The position numbers and the translations under genes are program-made. From NCBI GenBank assembly GCA_032622095.1, contig CP136061.1, positions 57,043,301 to 57,107,300 of the forward strand: DNA of 64,000 nt, in the 5' to 3' direction. Positions 23,229 through 35,143 of this stretch are shown here, one piece after another (the stretch's first letter is position 1; the number at the start of each line of letters is the position of its first letter). This DNA comes from Siphonodentalium dalli (Eukaryota > Mollusca > Scaphopoda > Gadilida > Siphonodentaliidae). Below the pieces are notes generated by a model that was not told where the DNA came from, searched no databases, and saw only the letters and a list, made by a program, of their open reading frames with translations.

Positions 23229-24623
23229 TGGGAGGCCAAATTCACATATAATAATTAATTGTGCTTAAGCGTATTAAATTGCGCTTAAGTGCAATCAATT
23301 GCGCTTACGCGTAATTAATTGCGCTTACGTGTAATTATTTGCGCTTAATCGTAATCAATTGCATTTAAGCGCAATTAATTGCGCTTAAGCGAAATTCATG
23401 GTTATATGTAACAAAACACCCCTGGTGAAGAAATAGGTTTCTCCATAACTTATAGCATTAACTCCTATTGACATATCACCTCTTGGTTTCATTGGTTTGG
23501 ATGGGTAGGGAGCTAGCCCAACTTCTTTATCAAAATGGCTGACTCGCAATAGTATCACCTTCTGTTTTAGTTGGAGCTACTCGTGATAGCATTATATTAT
23601 CTTCGGTATATATTAGTTGGAGCTACTTGCAATAGCATTACTTTCTGTATTAATCGGGGCGACATTGATTTTCTTAAATTTTCGAGTATACAGGCACACC
23701 ATATGAGGGAAGCAAGCCCTCGGTGACACCACATTCACACTATATGATCATGGAAATACTATAGATTTGTGCAAGCGATGCTGATTTAATAGGAAAAACT
23801 AGAGCTCCAGGACTGAGACACCAAAGCTCCGGCCAGTAATTACACACCATTTTTTTTGGACAGGGATGCTGATAATATGAAAATAGTGTTTTTTCCCCTG
23901 ATTTAAGTCAATAAATAAACCATTCAGTAATGCTCTAATTAATCGACTCCTTAACCACAGCAGAATTATGGATAACTTTTCAGGATTTAGTCGGAAATAT
24001 GGCTTGTTGCGATTCATCGGAAAGCTCTCGAGAGCTTTTCGATGAATGGCAACAAGCCATATTTCCGACTAAATCCTGAAATGTTACCCATAATTCTGCT
24101 GTGGTTAAGAAGTCGATTAATTAGAGCATTACTGTATGAGGTAAGAAAGTCCTCATGCAGGGACACCGCATGCATGAATATGATATTACCATATTAAAGG
24201 CCAAAATCTGTGCAAAAATACATTAAAAAACATCATACAAAAGGAGACAACAATTCTTTGGATAGAGGGATGCTGATGATATGTAATTAGGGATTATCAT
24301 TGTTGAACACATACTCACAGTTGACTGTTGAGTACATGTTAAAATTAGCCCAATGCCCATCTTGTGTTGCTAGGTGATACACCAGGTCATGCTAATAGTT
24401 TATGGGTAGGTTAGATAATAGTCACAATTACGCTTAAGCGCAATTGATTGCGCTTAAACGCAATTAATTGCACTTAAGCGTGATTAATTACGTTTAAGCG
24501 TAAATGCCCTATTTGCGCTTAAGAACAATATGTGGTATTGGGCTTAAGCGCAATTGATTCCGCCTAAGCGCAATTATTTGCGCTTAAGTGCAATTCATTA
24601 TTAAATGTGAATTTGGCCTCCCA
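23229..24623. mobile_element. TA-flanked element with subterminal palindrome arrays
   Basis: The TIRs are TGGGAGGCCAAATTCACAT (23229) and its inverse (ending 24623), each flanked by TA (23227-23228 and 24624-24625). That is the Tc1/mariner target pattern. Just inside each TIR is an array of imperfect AATTGCGCTTAAGCGCAATT palindromes (23250-23395 and 24425-24600). The element is 1395 bp with no transposase. A separate 210-bp palindrome sits inside it. Confidence 0.8.
23925..24134. mobile_element. Near-perfect 210-bp palindrome (foldback MITE)
   Basis: The arms meet at 'agctctcgagagct' (centre 24029/24030) and extend about 105 bp each way with few mismatches, out to CAGTAATGC / GCATTACTG. A shorter relative with the same ends and the inner phrase 'gttatgggtaacttttcaggatttag' is at 27822-27908. 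Confidence 0.85.
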
Positions 24624-24625
24624 TA

Positions 24626-26560
24626 GGTATGCGGACATTGCCGTCGTTACTAATAACCTGGATTTTAGTTGACTCGTGGTACGCCTGTTCTTCATTGATT
24701 AAATCAATAAAATTGAAGATATTCAGTTAGGTTCCCGACAGAATCGACAGATAGTTTTTGTAGCTTCTTATGCTAACCCGAACTCAATGCAGCGCCATCT
24801 CCGTTATCACTGCGATCGATGAGAGATAACTCTCCCTGGAGTTCGATGCCAGCCTTCAGTCGAGCATTCTACGTGGTTTGTAGTCTTGATTGACAGCCGT
24901 CTTGTTCCAATAGACGTCTGATAACAGCTGCGGCCATCTTAATTTAAGATTAAGCTCCGCCCCTCGACATCTACCGGCGCTTTGTTGGGATGACATTAAC
25001 TAACACGAACACTGACTTGTTGATAACACGTTTTTCGAAAACAATGGATCTAAATTAAAAATCAAGATTAAATCTACTTGAAAACGAAATGACACAAGAC
25101 TAAATCATAAAATTTAACATCATTGAGTAAAAGCACAAGAAAAGAGAGTTCGCGCTCCGCATATCGAGATAAATCGATCGAATTGATGGATGCACGATAT
25201 TGGGCAATAAATTATAAACTGAGTTACTGAATTCACTAACTTAACGGATCACAAAATCTATTTGTTATTGTAGGGCCATTAATGCCCTATTCTATATCTG
25301 ATGACTGTTGGACATGAAGATTAGGCAAGTTTTTATCACTTTATTTCACCAATCAACTTTCAATCAATACTTTCTCATATGTCCTGTCCATCTATTTGTT
25401 TACTTGTTTGTCTGTTTTATCTAAATTACTCTACCTGTGAAGGTGACTTGATTGTCAATAAACTTATCTTTACATATATGATAGGCCAATAGATATATAT
25501 CTGTGTTGATTCGTTACGGTATTTAACGTACATGTACAAGTCATATTTATAGCTCTATTAGTTGGGTTGTACATATATGCTAAATATGTTGATGTTCTTT
25601 GTTAGTTCTTTCGGTTGATGACAATGATGTTATTTCACGGTGTCTGTATCGTCCAGATGATCAATTTCATTATTGTCAACTCAGTCTTGAAAAAACTTGA
25701 GACTTATTTGCTGTTATTGCACAAATTATTAAATATTGAAAACAAATATACATTTGGTCAAAATTAATTATGAGCATTGAGCAGAGCCTGGTTGAAATTC
25801 TACGGTGTGGCGAATCATACTCGTCTGCGAGCGACGGTCAGAACTGATGCTATATATGCATGGTTCTATTAATGGTTTGTATTTTGATGAGGTAAACTGC
25901 TCGTAACCTCCATTGTAGACAATTTTTCACACCAGGTTCTATTCATAAACAAATTAGAAATTTGGCATAAGGAACTGTAGTAAACAAATGTCTGTCCAAA
26001 TGACTAGATCATTGAGACTCGGGCAGACATATACGGGTAATCCAATGTTAATAATGTAATGAGGCAGCATGTTTAACACAACCTTTATTATTAAACATTA
26101 TAAAGTTAACATATTAAAGACATATTATGGACTTGTTCGGGCACGTGAAACTGATAAGTTAGTATGCAGGCACCATGCCAACTGGGAGAATGTAGCATTC
26201 TACTATCAGAGGCTCAGAGCCAAAAATCTGAAACAAATCGACCGTACCACTCCATTGAAAACATCGCCTGAACTACGCTCAAATGTAAATATTTATGACT
26301 AGATTCGGGATGCAACTATCAACGATAAATTTACAAAAATGATTCCGCCAACGAAAGTCACTGCATTTCAATAATATATAAGAATGACGGTGTGTGTTGT
26401 GAATTTGGAAATAATATTTGTAAAATGTAACTAAGTACTTTGAGGAAGATTATTCACCATTTCTATTTGGTCACCCTACTGGAGTGTTTCACATCACTTT
26501 AAAATTTAAAGAAATATGGTCGAAATGCAAATGAAAGAAATAATGTTGAATGAGGCCAGA
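24626..26560. other. Partly GC-richer non-coding stretch; possible promoter region
   Basis: 24630-24990 is richer in CpG than its surroundings and continuous with 23095-23226 once the TA element is removed, so it could be a promoter or first exon. No frame could be supported. From 25000 to 26560 the sequence is AT-rich with no gene recognised. Confidence 0.3.
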
Positions 26561-26564
26561 AAAT

Positions 26565-26745
26565 AAAGATGCTTTGTTTCCGTGCATCGACCGACCCTAA
26601 AAAATAACCCGCCGACCCTAAAGTGTTTATTGATATTTGGAGAAAAAGTTTTCTAAATTTTTTTTCTTCTGTTTTTACGACTAATGCTCATAAATATTGA
26701 TGATTATTAGTGTACAAAACACATGGCTTCTAATAACATATCCCT
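26565..26745. mobile_element. Fragment of the 'ACCGACCCTA' MITE family
   Basis: The phrase 'tttgtttccgtgcatcgaccgaccctaaaaaataacccgccgaccctaaa' matches, in reverse complement, the right end of the element at 32222-33586 ('tttagggtcgggggtttaaaatagggtcggtcggtttagcggaaac'). Only one end is present. Confidence 0.55.
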
Positions 26746-26955
26746 GTGAAAAGTGACGTGAAGTGTGTGATGGGTTGTGGATTGATGGGCATGAATTTTG
26801 CAATTTTTATTTTATGAGAGTGGATCCCATGCCTGGCTGCTTTACCTGTATGCCTTGTTTCGGACTTATGGAACATACTCTTGGGTTCCAAATAAACATG
26901 CATGCATATTTGTTATTTTATTTGGAAGTCTGCCCCTGCATAGTGGTTATTTGGG

Positions 26956-27426
26956 CAGCCCTGGGAATTAAGGAAAATTTGCCTAGGCAATATTTTTGCC
27001 AAGGTGAAAGAAATCAGCCTAGGCAAAAACAGATTTTACCTAGGCAATTTTGCAACAATATTGCCATCTCAAATCAATATGATTCAATAATAACCTGAAA
27101 TGCTTAGTTATTTTGGAGAAAATTTCCAGGCCACTGCTCGTCATATATATACATTCCACAAAGCATCTCCAAAACTAGTGCCCTTATGGGTAGCTAGTTA
27201 ATGGCCCAGTACCATGGAATCAATTTTAGGACAATATATGTAAATACTAAATAGTGATTTAAGGAAGTCATTTTGGCTAAAGAGGTTCTATTTCTGATAG
27301 ACACAAATCAATTTTAGTAACCCAATGAACTTGTTTTACCTAGGCAATATAATTTCCTAGGCAAACTTACTTTGCCTCTGCTTTTACCTAGGCATTGCCT
27401 ATTGCCTAGGTCAATTCCCAGGGCTG
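26956..27426. mobile_element. MITE with TIR CAGCCCTGGGAATT and CCTAGGCAA motifs
   Basis: The ends CAGCCCTGGGAATT and AATTCCCAGGGCTG are flanked by TTTGGG on both sides (26950-26955 and 27427-27432). Subterminal 'ttgcctaggcaa' palindromes occur repeatedly near both ends. CAG...CTG ends suggest a hAT-like element, although hAT normally duplicates 8 bp and only 6 match here. It is 471 bp and non-coding. Confidence 0.75.
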
Positions 27427-27821
27427 TTTGGGTCTGCAAGTTTATTAATTTTGAGGCTATGCAAATTGAAAACAGCACAAACTCAAGATTTGTATATGAT
27501 TCTGATACCAAATTGATGAGCTTATAACTTTATGCATGTACAAGTTCAAGTATATTGCATACATGTAAACATTTAAATATTGAATAAACACCACATGACA
27601 CATATTTTGTTGATTACCATGTGTGATTGCTTGGCCTATATTGCATGTACTATACAAATAATTGTTTATTAATAGTTGATGTTTTGCTCAGTTTCCCGTG
27701 GTATTTTTTGGGTCTGCACTGTTATTAACTTGCAATGGAATCCCCCCCCCCCCTGCACTTTTATTTGGAGCCCGAGAGTACAGATAGGAACACTATCAAC
27801 AATCATGGTGGTGTGTATCTG

Positions 27822-27908
27822 TACAGTAATGCCATAAGTAATTGACTCTCTATCTACAGCAGAGTTATGGGTAACTTTTCAGGATTTAGTACTTAGGGCA
27901 TTACTGTA
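27822..27908. mobile_element. Short MITE TACAGTAATGCC...GGCATTACTGTA
   Basis: An 87-bp element with 12-bp inverted ends, related to the palindrome at 23925-24134 through the shared phrase 'taacttttcaggatttagt'. The rest of 27433-28354 shows no gene, only a poly-C run at 27741-27752. Confidence 0.6.
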
Positions 27909-28354
27909 AGTATATATACATGTATAGAGGTTATCACCACATATGGTAGGGGTACAGCTACTGTTTCCAAAAACCAGGCATGCTAGGTTGGGTGTACTGG
28001 CTACCTCCAGACAATGGGATGTAGTCGTCACAATACAAGTACAGTATTATAGTCGTGTCATGGGTAAAATTATAAAAAAGTTAGTGACATCAATTTCGTA
28101 CCAAGTTGATAGCCAACTTTAGGAAAATGTGGTATGTGAATATGAAATAAAAAACATACTTAAGCATGAAGTACCGGTAAGTTTGATCTTTCATCAATCA
28201 TAATGTATATTTCCACTGTGTTTATAATCAAGCAATACTTTTCCCACAACACAAGTTGGCATTTTATGTCTCTTCAGTCGAGGTGATTCAATATTCAGTC
28301 TGCAGCTGGATAAAAAATATCAAAATAAAATAGAAAAAAAAATCCCTACCCACC

Positions 28355-28484
28355 TACAGCCCTCTTTATTCAGATTGTTTTCTTCGGCAATACACTACGG
28401 CAACAGTATGCAGTGGCCTAGTTTGCTTCAGCAAATTGCTTCGGCATTGAATGCTGATTGCCGTAGGCAATTATGAAGGCTGTA
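28355..28484. mobile_element. Short MITE TACAGCCCTC...GAAGGCTGTA
   Basis: A 130-bp element whose ends TACAGCCCTCTTTATT and (inverse) TACAGCCTTCATAATT pair imperfectly. The interior has 'ttcggcaat'/'attgccgtag' inverted pairs. Confidence 0.5.
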
Positions 28485-29761
28485 CCTCCCCTAATTTTTT
28501 CGCTCCATTATCGGAAACATACTCTTTTTTTTTTTGCCTGACAAATATATTTGTGTTTAAAGAATACAAAAAATGTCAATATAATTTAATATATAGATAA
28601 TAAAATAAAATAATATATATTGAATTAATTAAAAATAAATTAACAATTTAACATGCTGACCAGTTAACACAATTAGTGACAGTAATCACTATTTCATTAT
28701 TTAGGATCCATTGAATGAGACTGGACTTGTCTTCAGTTGTTCAGTGATCAACAATCAGCAGAAAAATTTAATCTTTAAAAAATAAGTTAAAATAGTAATT
28801 TTGGGTTCTTAAATACGTTCCACATACCGCAGAAAAGAGATTTTTTTCACCTACACGGTGTTACTAAAATAATCTTTAGGAACTCCATATTAAGGTTGAT
28901 TTAATGAACTTTATGAAGCTATGGGGGGGGGGGGGAGTAAAATAATATAAATTGCAACAAAAATGGTAAATAAAATAAATTTCATATGATTTGAGTGAAT
29001 AGCATATACCACTCACACACTGACTCAAGTAACCAAACATTCGTCACAATCAGAGATGGACATGTATGTCCTTTTGTAGCCATAAATACATTTTCAACCG
29101 TTGACCTTGACCACCGGGGTTGCTGGGTGCACGGAAATCTTCCGAAATTGGTTGGCCCATAATGTTTTATAAGTGCAATCTAAGTCGTTCTAGCTGAAAA
29201 TGTGTTTTAACATTTGTAAGTCATATCCATATATAATTGAGCGTCTTACTGTATAGTATTATTCAATAAATTTGACAGTTTGTGCTATAATTCGTTAACA
29301 ATTGCAACAACTTGCTCGTAAAAATTTAAAATGGTGAAGTTTGTTTACCACGTTGGATAGGTCAAGGGTCATTGGCGAAAGGTCGAGGTCACTAGCTGTT
29401 CCCTGACGCCTAAAGTGTATGCTTGGCGTCAGGTAAGCCCTGGTTACGTGGTTTGTCGTTATGTGGCATTACAAAATTAATATCTTAAAAATTATAATTA
29501 TTTTGATCGCTCAATAAAGGGTGGCTATATAACGGACCATTATTTCTGCCTGTGAACTTCGCAATTTTATAGGCGCGGACAACACGATTCCCGTTTAACC
29601 TGTTTGTGACAAATGTTTTTGCAGGAGTGAGTACGGCATTATTTGTTAAACGACATGTGGATCACTACGCTAAGTGCAAACAACTATTTAGTTTGCACTA
29701 GATAGACACAACTACCAAATCAATTAAATAGGACATTACATATTATAAAAACACGATTGCC
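28485..29761. other. Upstream region of RARS2
   Basis: AT-rich with poly-T (28526-28535) and poly-G (28922-28935) runs. No second gene is seen. The RARS2 promoter should lie here, but no TATA box or initiator can be assigned. A cryptic 'tttttgcag|gagtgagt' at about 29620 could be 5'UTR splicing but is unsupported. Confidence 0.35.
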
Positions 29762-31197
29762 ATGTATTGTACTACTATTATGCGTTTTGCTTACCAAGTT
29801 ATTTCTCGTAAATGTCATTTGGCGTTATGGACGCAACAGTTGTCACCAACTTGTCTACAATATTTGAGCATATCTTCCAACATAATTGGTCAATCAGTTT
29901 GTATTGGTCAGAGGAGAAACTTTGATTCCACATGGACAAATAAGACAGAAGATCATGATTGGAAATCTTTACTGTCAAAAATTAGAACTGAGGATAATAT
30001 GTTTGGGGTGAAGAAACCAGATGTGGATTCTGATACTGTACTGATAGAATACAGTTCACCAAACATAGCAAAACCTTTCCATATCGGGCACTTGAGATCG
30101 ACAATCATTGGAAATGTAATTGCCAACATTTATGAAGCACGTGGCTTCAATGTAATCAGAATAAACTATTTGGGGGATTGGGGAACACAATTTGGACTGC
30201 TATGCGTAGGTTTTATAAAGTATGGTACAATGGGAGAGTTCGACAAGAACCCACTTAATCATCTGTTTGAAGTCTATGTGAAAATCAACAAAGACATTGA
30301 AATAGAAAAAAAGAATAATCAAAATGTGACATATCTTGAAGGGGTCAGAGCCAGTCAGCTGTTAGAGCAAGGTGACCATGAGTATCTGAACTTATGGGAG
30401 ATGTTTCGCAATGTGAGCATAGAGGAATACAGTAAAATGTACAAAAGGCTAGGCGTTAAGTTCACAGAATACCAGTGTGAATCTACATACCACAGAAAAG
30501 TGAAAGAACTGATTAAGTGTTTGAGAAAACAGAACCTTTTGTGTATTGATGAGAGTACAGGTGTTTCTTTTATCAAAATCAACGACAGTGGGTGTTCGGA
30601 CAAGGCTGTTGTGCTGAGAAGTGATGGAACATCATTATATCTCTCCAGAGATATATCGGCTGTTCTTGATCGATATAAGCAATATAAATTTGACAGATTT
30701 CACTATGTAGTAGAAGGTGGGCAGCATCTACACTTCAAGCATCTAATGGCTGTGCTACATAAATTAGGATCACCGTGGGCTGAGAGAAAAACCAGCAGTG
30801 ATATTCACATCCAGTTTGGTCGAGTTGGGGGGATAAGTACCAGGAGAGGTGAAGTTGTACTTCTTGAGGATATTCTTGTGGAAGCTAAAGAAAGAATGAA
30901 AGAGAACATGCTCAGAAAGGATACAACTAAAGTGAAAGTTAATATGGATGAGGTAGCTGATATTCTAGGGATCAGTGGCATTATTGTCGAGGATTTGAAA
31001 GTCAGTCGTAAAAGAAACTACAAATTCAGCTGGGGTAAAGTTCTGAATGACAAATCTAATTCGGGAGTTACTCTTCAGTATGTGCATGCTAGACTTTGTA
31101 ACTTGGAAGTCAATTGTGGTATATCCCTTGCAGATGACTTCAAGGAGGAACACTTAACAGAGCAGGAAGTTGGTGACCTGATGAAGCATTTATATAG
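29762..31197 (+). CDS. RARS2: Mitochondrial arginyl-tRNA synthetase, exon encoding residues 1-478
   Basis: A class I aminoacyl-tRNA synthetase charging tRNA-Arg in the mitochondrial matrix. The frame begins MYCTTIMRFAYQVIS, a basic/hydrophobic N-terminus suited to a mitochondrial presequence. SSPNIAKPFHIGHLRS holds the HIGH motif (residues 107-110). INYLGDWGTQFGLL (about 134-147) is a hallmark of ArgRS. ISTRRG (about 358-363) occupies the place of the degenerate KMSKS loop. The DALR anticodon-binding domain starts near 415 (FSWGKVLN, LQYVHARL). It ends KHLYR at a donor AG|GTGAAG (31198), continuing at 34918. The joined product is 553 residues, against about 578 for the human mitochondrial enzyme. 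The region before the catalytic domain is shorter than usual, so an upstream exon cannot be excluded. One 1.44-kb exon is unusually long, as the human gene has many exons. Confidence 0.93.
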
Positions 31198-34100
31198 GTG
31201 AAGTATATTGCATTATAGCCTACATGTACATGTACCTCAGAATTCAATTTACCTCAGATCTTCGGCCTATTTATCTGGCCTCTTTGTTAGCGAGCGCAGC
31301 GTCAGTGGTGTTTGGCATATGTACATGTATAGCTGTGGTTAATTGCAATTGGTTTAAAAAGTCATTTACTACATTTAGACTTGATTAAGAATTTGTTATA
31401 GCACTTTGTCCCCGCCAGTTGTTATTTAGGACAGATTTGAAACTGTTGGCATCTCCAGCCTTCACAATCAGATCCTTTAACTACATGTAGTTCCAGCTGT
31501 TTACTATTCTCACATTATATATTGTAAAAATAAACAATCTTTTTATTTTTCCAGTCCTTATCGAGCAATTTGCAAATTTAACATGTGTAATATTATAATA
31601 TACATGTACATGTATGAACTTCCCACAAGATTTACAAACTGAAATAAACACAAGCTAATATTATTGTCATTGAACACTATTTCAAGATACCAGTTGAATA
31701 TATATGTCAATGATAGTTTACTAGCCATAATGAAAAGCTGCATTTAATGTCTTTGAACAAACATACATGTAGTATATTATATAAACATACTACATATACT
31801 AGTACAGTACTTCAGACTTTGTGGCAGCTAAAGTACATGTAATTCCAATTTATTGTGAAATGATAATATTAACTTTCTAGTACCATTCTATTATTCTAGT
31901 TTCATTTGTTCTTGTCAATTTCAATACTAGTATATGGATTGAAACTGGGTAAAATTATTTAACGACTTGTTATTACCTAGAGTACTTACATTACAATAAA
32001 GGCACTCCACTGTTTCATTCCATACTGACGGGTACAATTGCATGCACGTACAGATACAGAGGACATGAGACTTGGTTCCAAGTCTTATACCAGTATTCAG
32101 ATCTTTCTCCAGGAATATGTAGAGAAAAAATATTATGCAATACTATCAAATCTGTTCATCCACATTGAAGCAATGAACATTCATACTGAGTCAGCGCATC
32201 CATAAATACCATATATGTATAGGCCTAAAAAAAAAAATACCTTTGTTTCCGCTAACGAGCTAAACAAAAAATAGGGTAGGTAGGTAGGCTTAACTTTTTT
32301 TTGTTTGTTAACTTTTTTTTTTCAGTATCTTTAAAAATAACTGTATAATACTTGTCAATAACCCAAACTATGCACTTCTTAGCCCCAATCAGGTTAACCC
32401 AGATGACAGAGGAACTAGAAACTCCAATTCAATCTTACATATGTTTTAATATTTACATATATATTAGTCTATATACTAATATAGTCTTTGATAATCCTAA
32501 TATTTCCCATATGGTCTTGCGACAACTGGAGTCAGTCCAGCACCACTGCACTGTTCACATATTGGAATGACCGTCTTGTACCGATCTCTTAAGGATCCTT
32601 AAGGATAGCTTCACAACACCATCTTCTCCTCCGCATTCAGTGAAGGATCTAGGTATTGTTTGGGGACACCTGTTTTTGGGCAATGATATGCCGAAGGCAT
32701 AACCTGAAGGCCTGAGCGGAGGAATGTTTGGGAAGGGTGACCCCCTGATGATGGTGGGGGTTCTTCCCCTGGAATTTTTTTTTTTAATCCATTGCATTTA
32801 GAGCTAATCTAAGGCTCTTTGAGTCAGTATTTTGAATTTTACTGAGAGGTCAATTTGATCAAGTTTCTCAAGCATAACTTTGGAACTTTTTATATATGTA
32901 TGGATTGGAAATGCTTATAAGTTATTGTCAGATATCTTTTGGTTCAATGGATTATGCTTATCCTGCTTAAAATGAGACTTGCCAATAACACTCTAATTCA
33001 TAAATAGGCTATTTTATAAAATTCAAGTGAGACACATACCGTACATAATATACTACGTGTACATGTAGTACAGAAATACTACATGTACATGTAGTACAGA
33101 AACAATGTACATGTATTAAGGTAGTAATGACTATATATGGTACTAATCTCTATGTTAATTTTTCGTTTGGTATTATGAGATCCCACTTGATAACCAGGTT
33201 GATTTGATCAAATTGTTAATGTTCCTGTGCTGTAATTGATTGAAATACTGAAGTCTGAACGCTGAATGATAACATACCTGAACTCAAATTATTTGAAGTT
33301 TTCACAGATGAAAGCTAGATAAATCCAAACATACTTTACATTATGATTCCAATTGAAATCTTTTTGTAAACTTACATTTCTTATGTCAATATATATAAAT
33401 ATATAAATGTTTTGCATCTTGTTATGATATGAATTGGGACCTAAATTTAAAAAAAAATTAAATTTTTGTTTTTTTGTTTTTTGTCCAATTTTTATTTGTT
33501 TTGCAATGGCAATAAAAAGTTTAGGGTCGGGGGTTTAAAATAGGGTCGGTCGGTTTAGCGGAAACAAACGTATTTTTTTTTAGGCCATATCATTTTATCA
33601 CTACAAACTCAATCAAAAGTTTGAACACAGGGTTTGTTATAGTGTTTTTTTTCACAATTGGATAATTTTAATAATAAGAGCAATATACTTCATTTTTGTT
33701 TCAATGTCATGCGTGACACGAGAAAGCCCCCTCCAGAGATATTAAAAACTATGAAAACTAGAATGCACTCAGATAGATGCCAACGTGCGCAAAAAGTAAT
33801 AAACAATAATTAAAAAAATAATTTCACTGTATTTTACTTAATTTATTTAATTTTATTTAATGTTAGCAAAAAAAGACAATTACCATTTCTCATTTCATCA
33901 CAGATAAAAGGCAAATTACTATATTAATCATTTAAGTAATTAAAACCAATTCCATGTCGCCGAAAGGATGAGACTTTAATATCGATTACATTTTTTTCAG
34001 CGGCATATTTTCATTTTCATTTTCCGATAGTCAATGTTGACCAAAGAAGCAATTATAAGAAATAATTAATACCATTTGTGTAAATATTGATAGCAGCCAA

Positions 34101-34917
34101 CATGCAACAATAAATATCAATAATTAATCAATAATTAATCAATAACGATCATTGTATGTAATAATAAACTCTTCAAACGGTGTTTGTGTCAACAAATGCG
34201 TTTTGTTTTGTGTTACGTCATTCGTCGTATTTGATCCGGAACTCGGCTGAAGGTTAGGCTATTCAGCCTATTGCGTCGAAGTACGAAATCGCGTTTTGAA
34301 TGTCTCTCTTTTCCCGCACGATAAAAATAGGTCTTCGCACGAACCAAAAATGATAAAACTTCCCAATTATAAGTAAAAATACCCAAATGAAGGAGTCTAT
34401 GTAGGTCACGAAGGAGTCTATAGCCTCTTTGATGTAGAGTTCTAATGGAGAAAATATAGGTCGATCTATTTTTGTCATAACTCTGACGTATTTTGACCTG
34501 GGAGAAAAAATCTAAATCGAGGCTCACTACGAGCATGCCAGTTTTAAATATAGAAACAGGGAATCCCGACAAATGGCGATATCGGCGACAAACAAATAAT
34601 CGAAAACAACACATAAAATAAACATAGCAAAAACGCGGCACAGTAAAAATGTCAGAACGCCACGAGGTTTCACGTCGTTTTTGGTGACGTCATGGAGTGA
34701 AACGGAGTAGGGTGACACCAACGTACGTACCTACGAATCTGTCCGATCGCCATACTGTTGCGCGAGCGCACGTAATAATGATATGGTGCTTGTCCTACAG
34801 TTTTAGAAGGATATGAAAGCATTAACACACATCTTATGTATAAAGGAGTAAGGACCTGCTTTCGGAATATTATTGTCACACAATATTTTAATACGCTTTC
34901 CCTTTGCTTCATTTTAG
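31198..34917 (+). other. RARS2 terminal intron (3.7 kb)
   Basis: The intron starts GTGAAG at 31198 and ends 'cctttgcttcattttag' at 34917. Phase 2: AG + G completes an Arg codon. It contains a 1.37-kb MITE-like element (32222-33586) and acatgtacatgt palindromes near 31600 and 33055-33120. 34210-34740 is slightly GC-rich with overlapping open frames on the - strand that match nothing recognised. Confidence 0.85.
32222..33586. mobile_element. Intronic element with TIR GGCCTAAAAAAAA...GTTTCCGCTAA
   Basis: The left end 'ggcctaaaaaaaaaaatacc' followed by 'tttgtttccgctaa' is matched in inverse by the right end, 'tttagcggaaacaaacg' and then a T-run to 'taggcc' at 33586. ATA flanks both sides. It is 1365 bp, mostly AT-rich. 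32560-32790 is a GC-richer inner block (possibly a nested repeat) with no recognisable protein. Confidence 0.65.
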
Positions 34918-35143
34918 GTATGAAGAAACAGTCAAAGAATCGTGTGATACACTAGAGCCATTCATCATTGTACAGTATCTTTTCAAGTTAAAACGGCTGA
35001 CTAATTTGGCGATAAGGGCGCTACCTGTAAAAGGTTCTAAACCAGAAATCGCACAGGCACGACTCCATATATTCCATTGTTCAAAAGTTGTGCTCTCTAA
35101 TGGATTGAGACTTCTTGGAATTAGACCACTTAAAAAGATGTGA
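34918..35143 (+). CDS. RARS2: Mitochondrial arginyl-tRNA synthetase, last exon
   Basis: This exon follows the acceptor 'ttgcttcattttag' and completes the DALR anticodon-binding domain. Its frame reads YEETVKESCDTLEPFIIVQY, a helix with LTNLAIRALPVKG, ARLHIFHCSKVVLSNGLRLL, and the terminal GIRPLKKM before TGA at 35141-35143. The LEP--IV-YL, ARL-LF and VL-NG--LLG positions are the conserved end of ArgRS proteins. The split codon (AG from 31196-31197 plus G at 34918) gives Arg, followed by Tyr-Glu-Glu, matching the family. No polyadenylation signal could be assigned with confidence. Confidence 0.93.

Noticed and set aside
23240-24600. CRISPR-like array (regularly repeated TTAAGCGCAATT motifs)
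   Set aside because: The units are contiguous palindromes without unique spacers, in an animal genome, and sit inside a TA-flanked element.
34213-34641. 142-residue open frame on the - strand inside the RARS2 intron
   Set aside because: A second open frame overlaps it, composition is Arg/Tyr/Phe-rich without a recognisable domain, and no splice or homology support is visible.
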